Source: AP-15 sp035509615
Lineage (GTDB): Bacteria; Pseudomonadota; Alphaproteobacteria; ATCC43930; CGMCC-115725
Length of the DNA stretch: 6,364 nucleotides
Direction: 5' to 3'
NCBI GenBank assembly: GCA_035509615.1
Contig: DATJLK010000075.1
Coordinates: 1 to 6,364 of the forward strand
Position numbers and translations under genes: made by a program. The notes beneath the pieces were generated by a model. The model had not been told where the DNA came from. It made no database searches and saw only the letters and a list, made by a program, of their open reading frames with translations. Shown here in pieces: positions 6,326-6,364 of the stretch (positions are counted from its first letter, which is position 1; every line of letters starts with the position of its first letter).

Positions 6326-6364
6326 TTAGCCGTGGTGGCCGCCCGGCCCGCCGCCATCGTGACG
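6326..6364 (-). CDS. Possible C-terminal tail of a gene entering from the right edge
   Basis: Twelve codons before a TAA at 6326-6328 read RHDGGGPGGHHG on the minus strand. Gly/His-rich tails of this kind end many secreted or metal-related alphaproteobacterial proteins, so this could be the 3' end of a gene outside the window. The piece is too short for a firm call, and Gly-rich readings arise easily from GGC-rich DNA. Confidence 0.3.
   Translation of the reverse strand, partial: RHDGGGPGGHHG

Noticed and set aside
6058..6364. Plus-strand frame open to the right edge
   Set aside because: It is very Arg-rich with no motif and no ribosome binding site, and it starts within a hairpin. It may be an artefact of GC-rich sequence.
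1..6364. CRISPR array, tRNA, rRNA, transposase or toxin-antitoxin pair
   Set aside because: I looked for regular repeats with spacers, clover-leaf ends, DDE-type motifs and paired small genes, and found none.

Overview
This GC-rich window has compact coding blocks separated by long non-coding gaps. It looks like chromosome from an alphaproteobacterium, most likely order Hyphomicrobiales near Bradyrhizobium, Rhodopseudomonas or Afipia. That placement is inferred from the protein sequences (RmuC, PPK1 and a small Cys-rich-repeat secreted protein) and from base composition. No database search was run.

Layout from left to right. Positions 1-284 hold no convincing gene, only a short tandem direct repeat. 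A small secreted protein with four cysteines lies on the minus strand at 285-620. A 545-base gap (621-1165) carries a palindrome flanked by direct repeats and a weak promoter candidate. It leads into rmuC on the plus strand (1166-2905, complete, 579 residues). The region 2906-3188 lies between convergent genes and contains two stem-loops and a perfect 16-base palindrome. Two minus-strand genes follow. The downstream one is a 79-residue secreted Cys-rich-repeat protein (3189-3428), and the upstream one is ppk, polyphosphate kinase 1 (3535-5694).

ppk is the most notable locus. It covers a full-length PPK1 of 719 residues, but the reading frame is broken twice: one extra base in a C4/G4 run near 5418-5421, and one missing base near 4714-4719. 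The two changes cancel, so the first and last thirds share a frame and about 233 codons between them are read in another. All catalytic landmarks are present once the frame is repaired. Either the gene is a recent pseudogene or the sequence contains two base-count errors.

Upstream of ppk, a weak 75-codon reading frame overlaps its start. The right end (5910-6364) is mostly non-coding, with three closely spaced hairpins. A 12-codon Gly/His-rich minus-strand tail at the edge may be the end of a gene that starts outside the window.

The genes do not form one pathway. RmuC is tied to DNA rearrangement and recombination, PPK1 to polyphosphate storage and stress, and the two small proteins are exported and of unknown role. 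I found no CRISPR array, tRNA, rRNA, insertion sequence or defence cassette, and nothing that I could defend as a new biological system.
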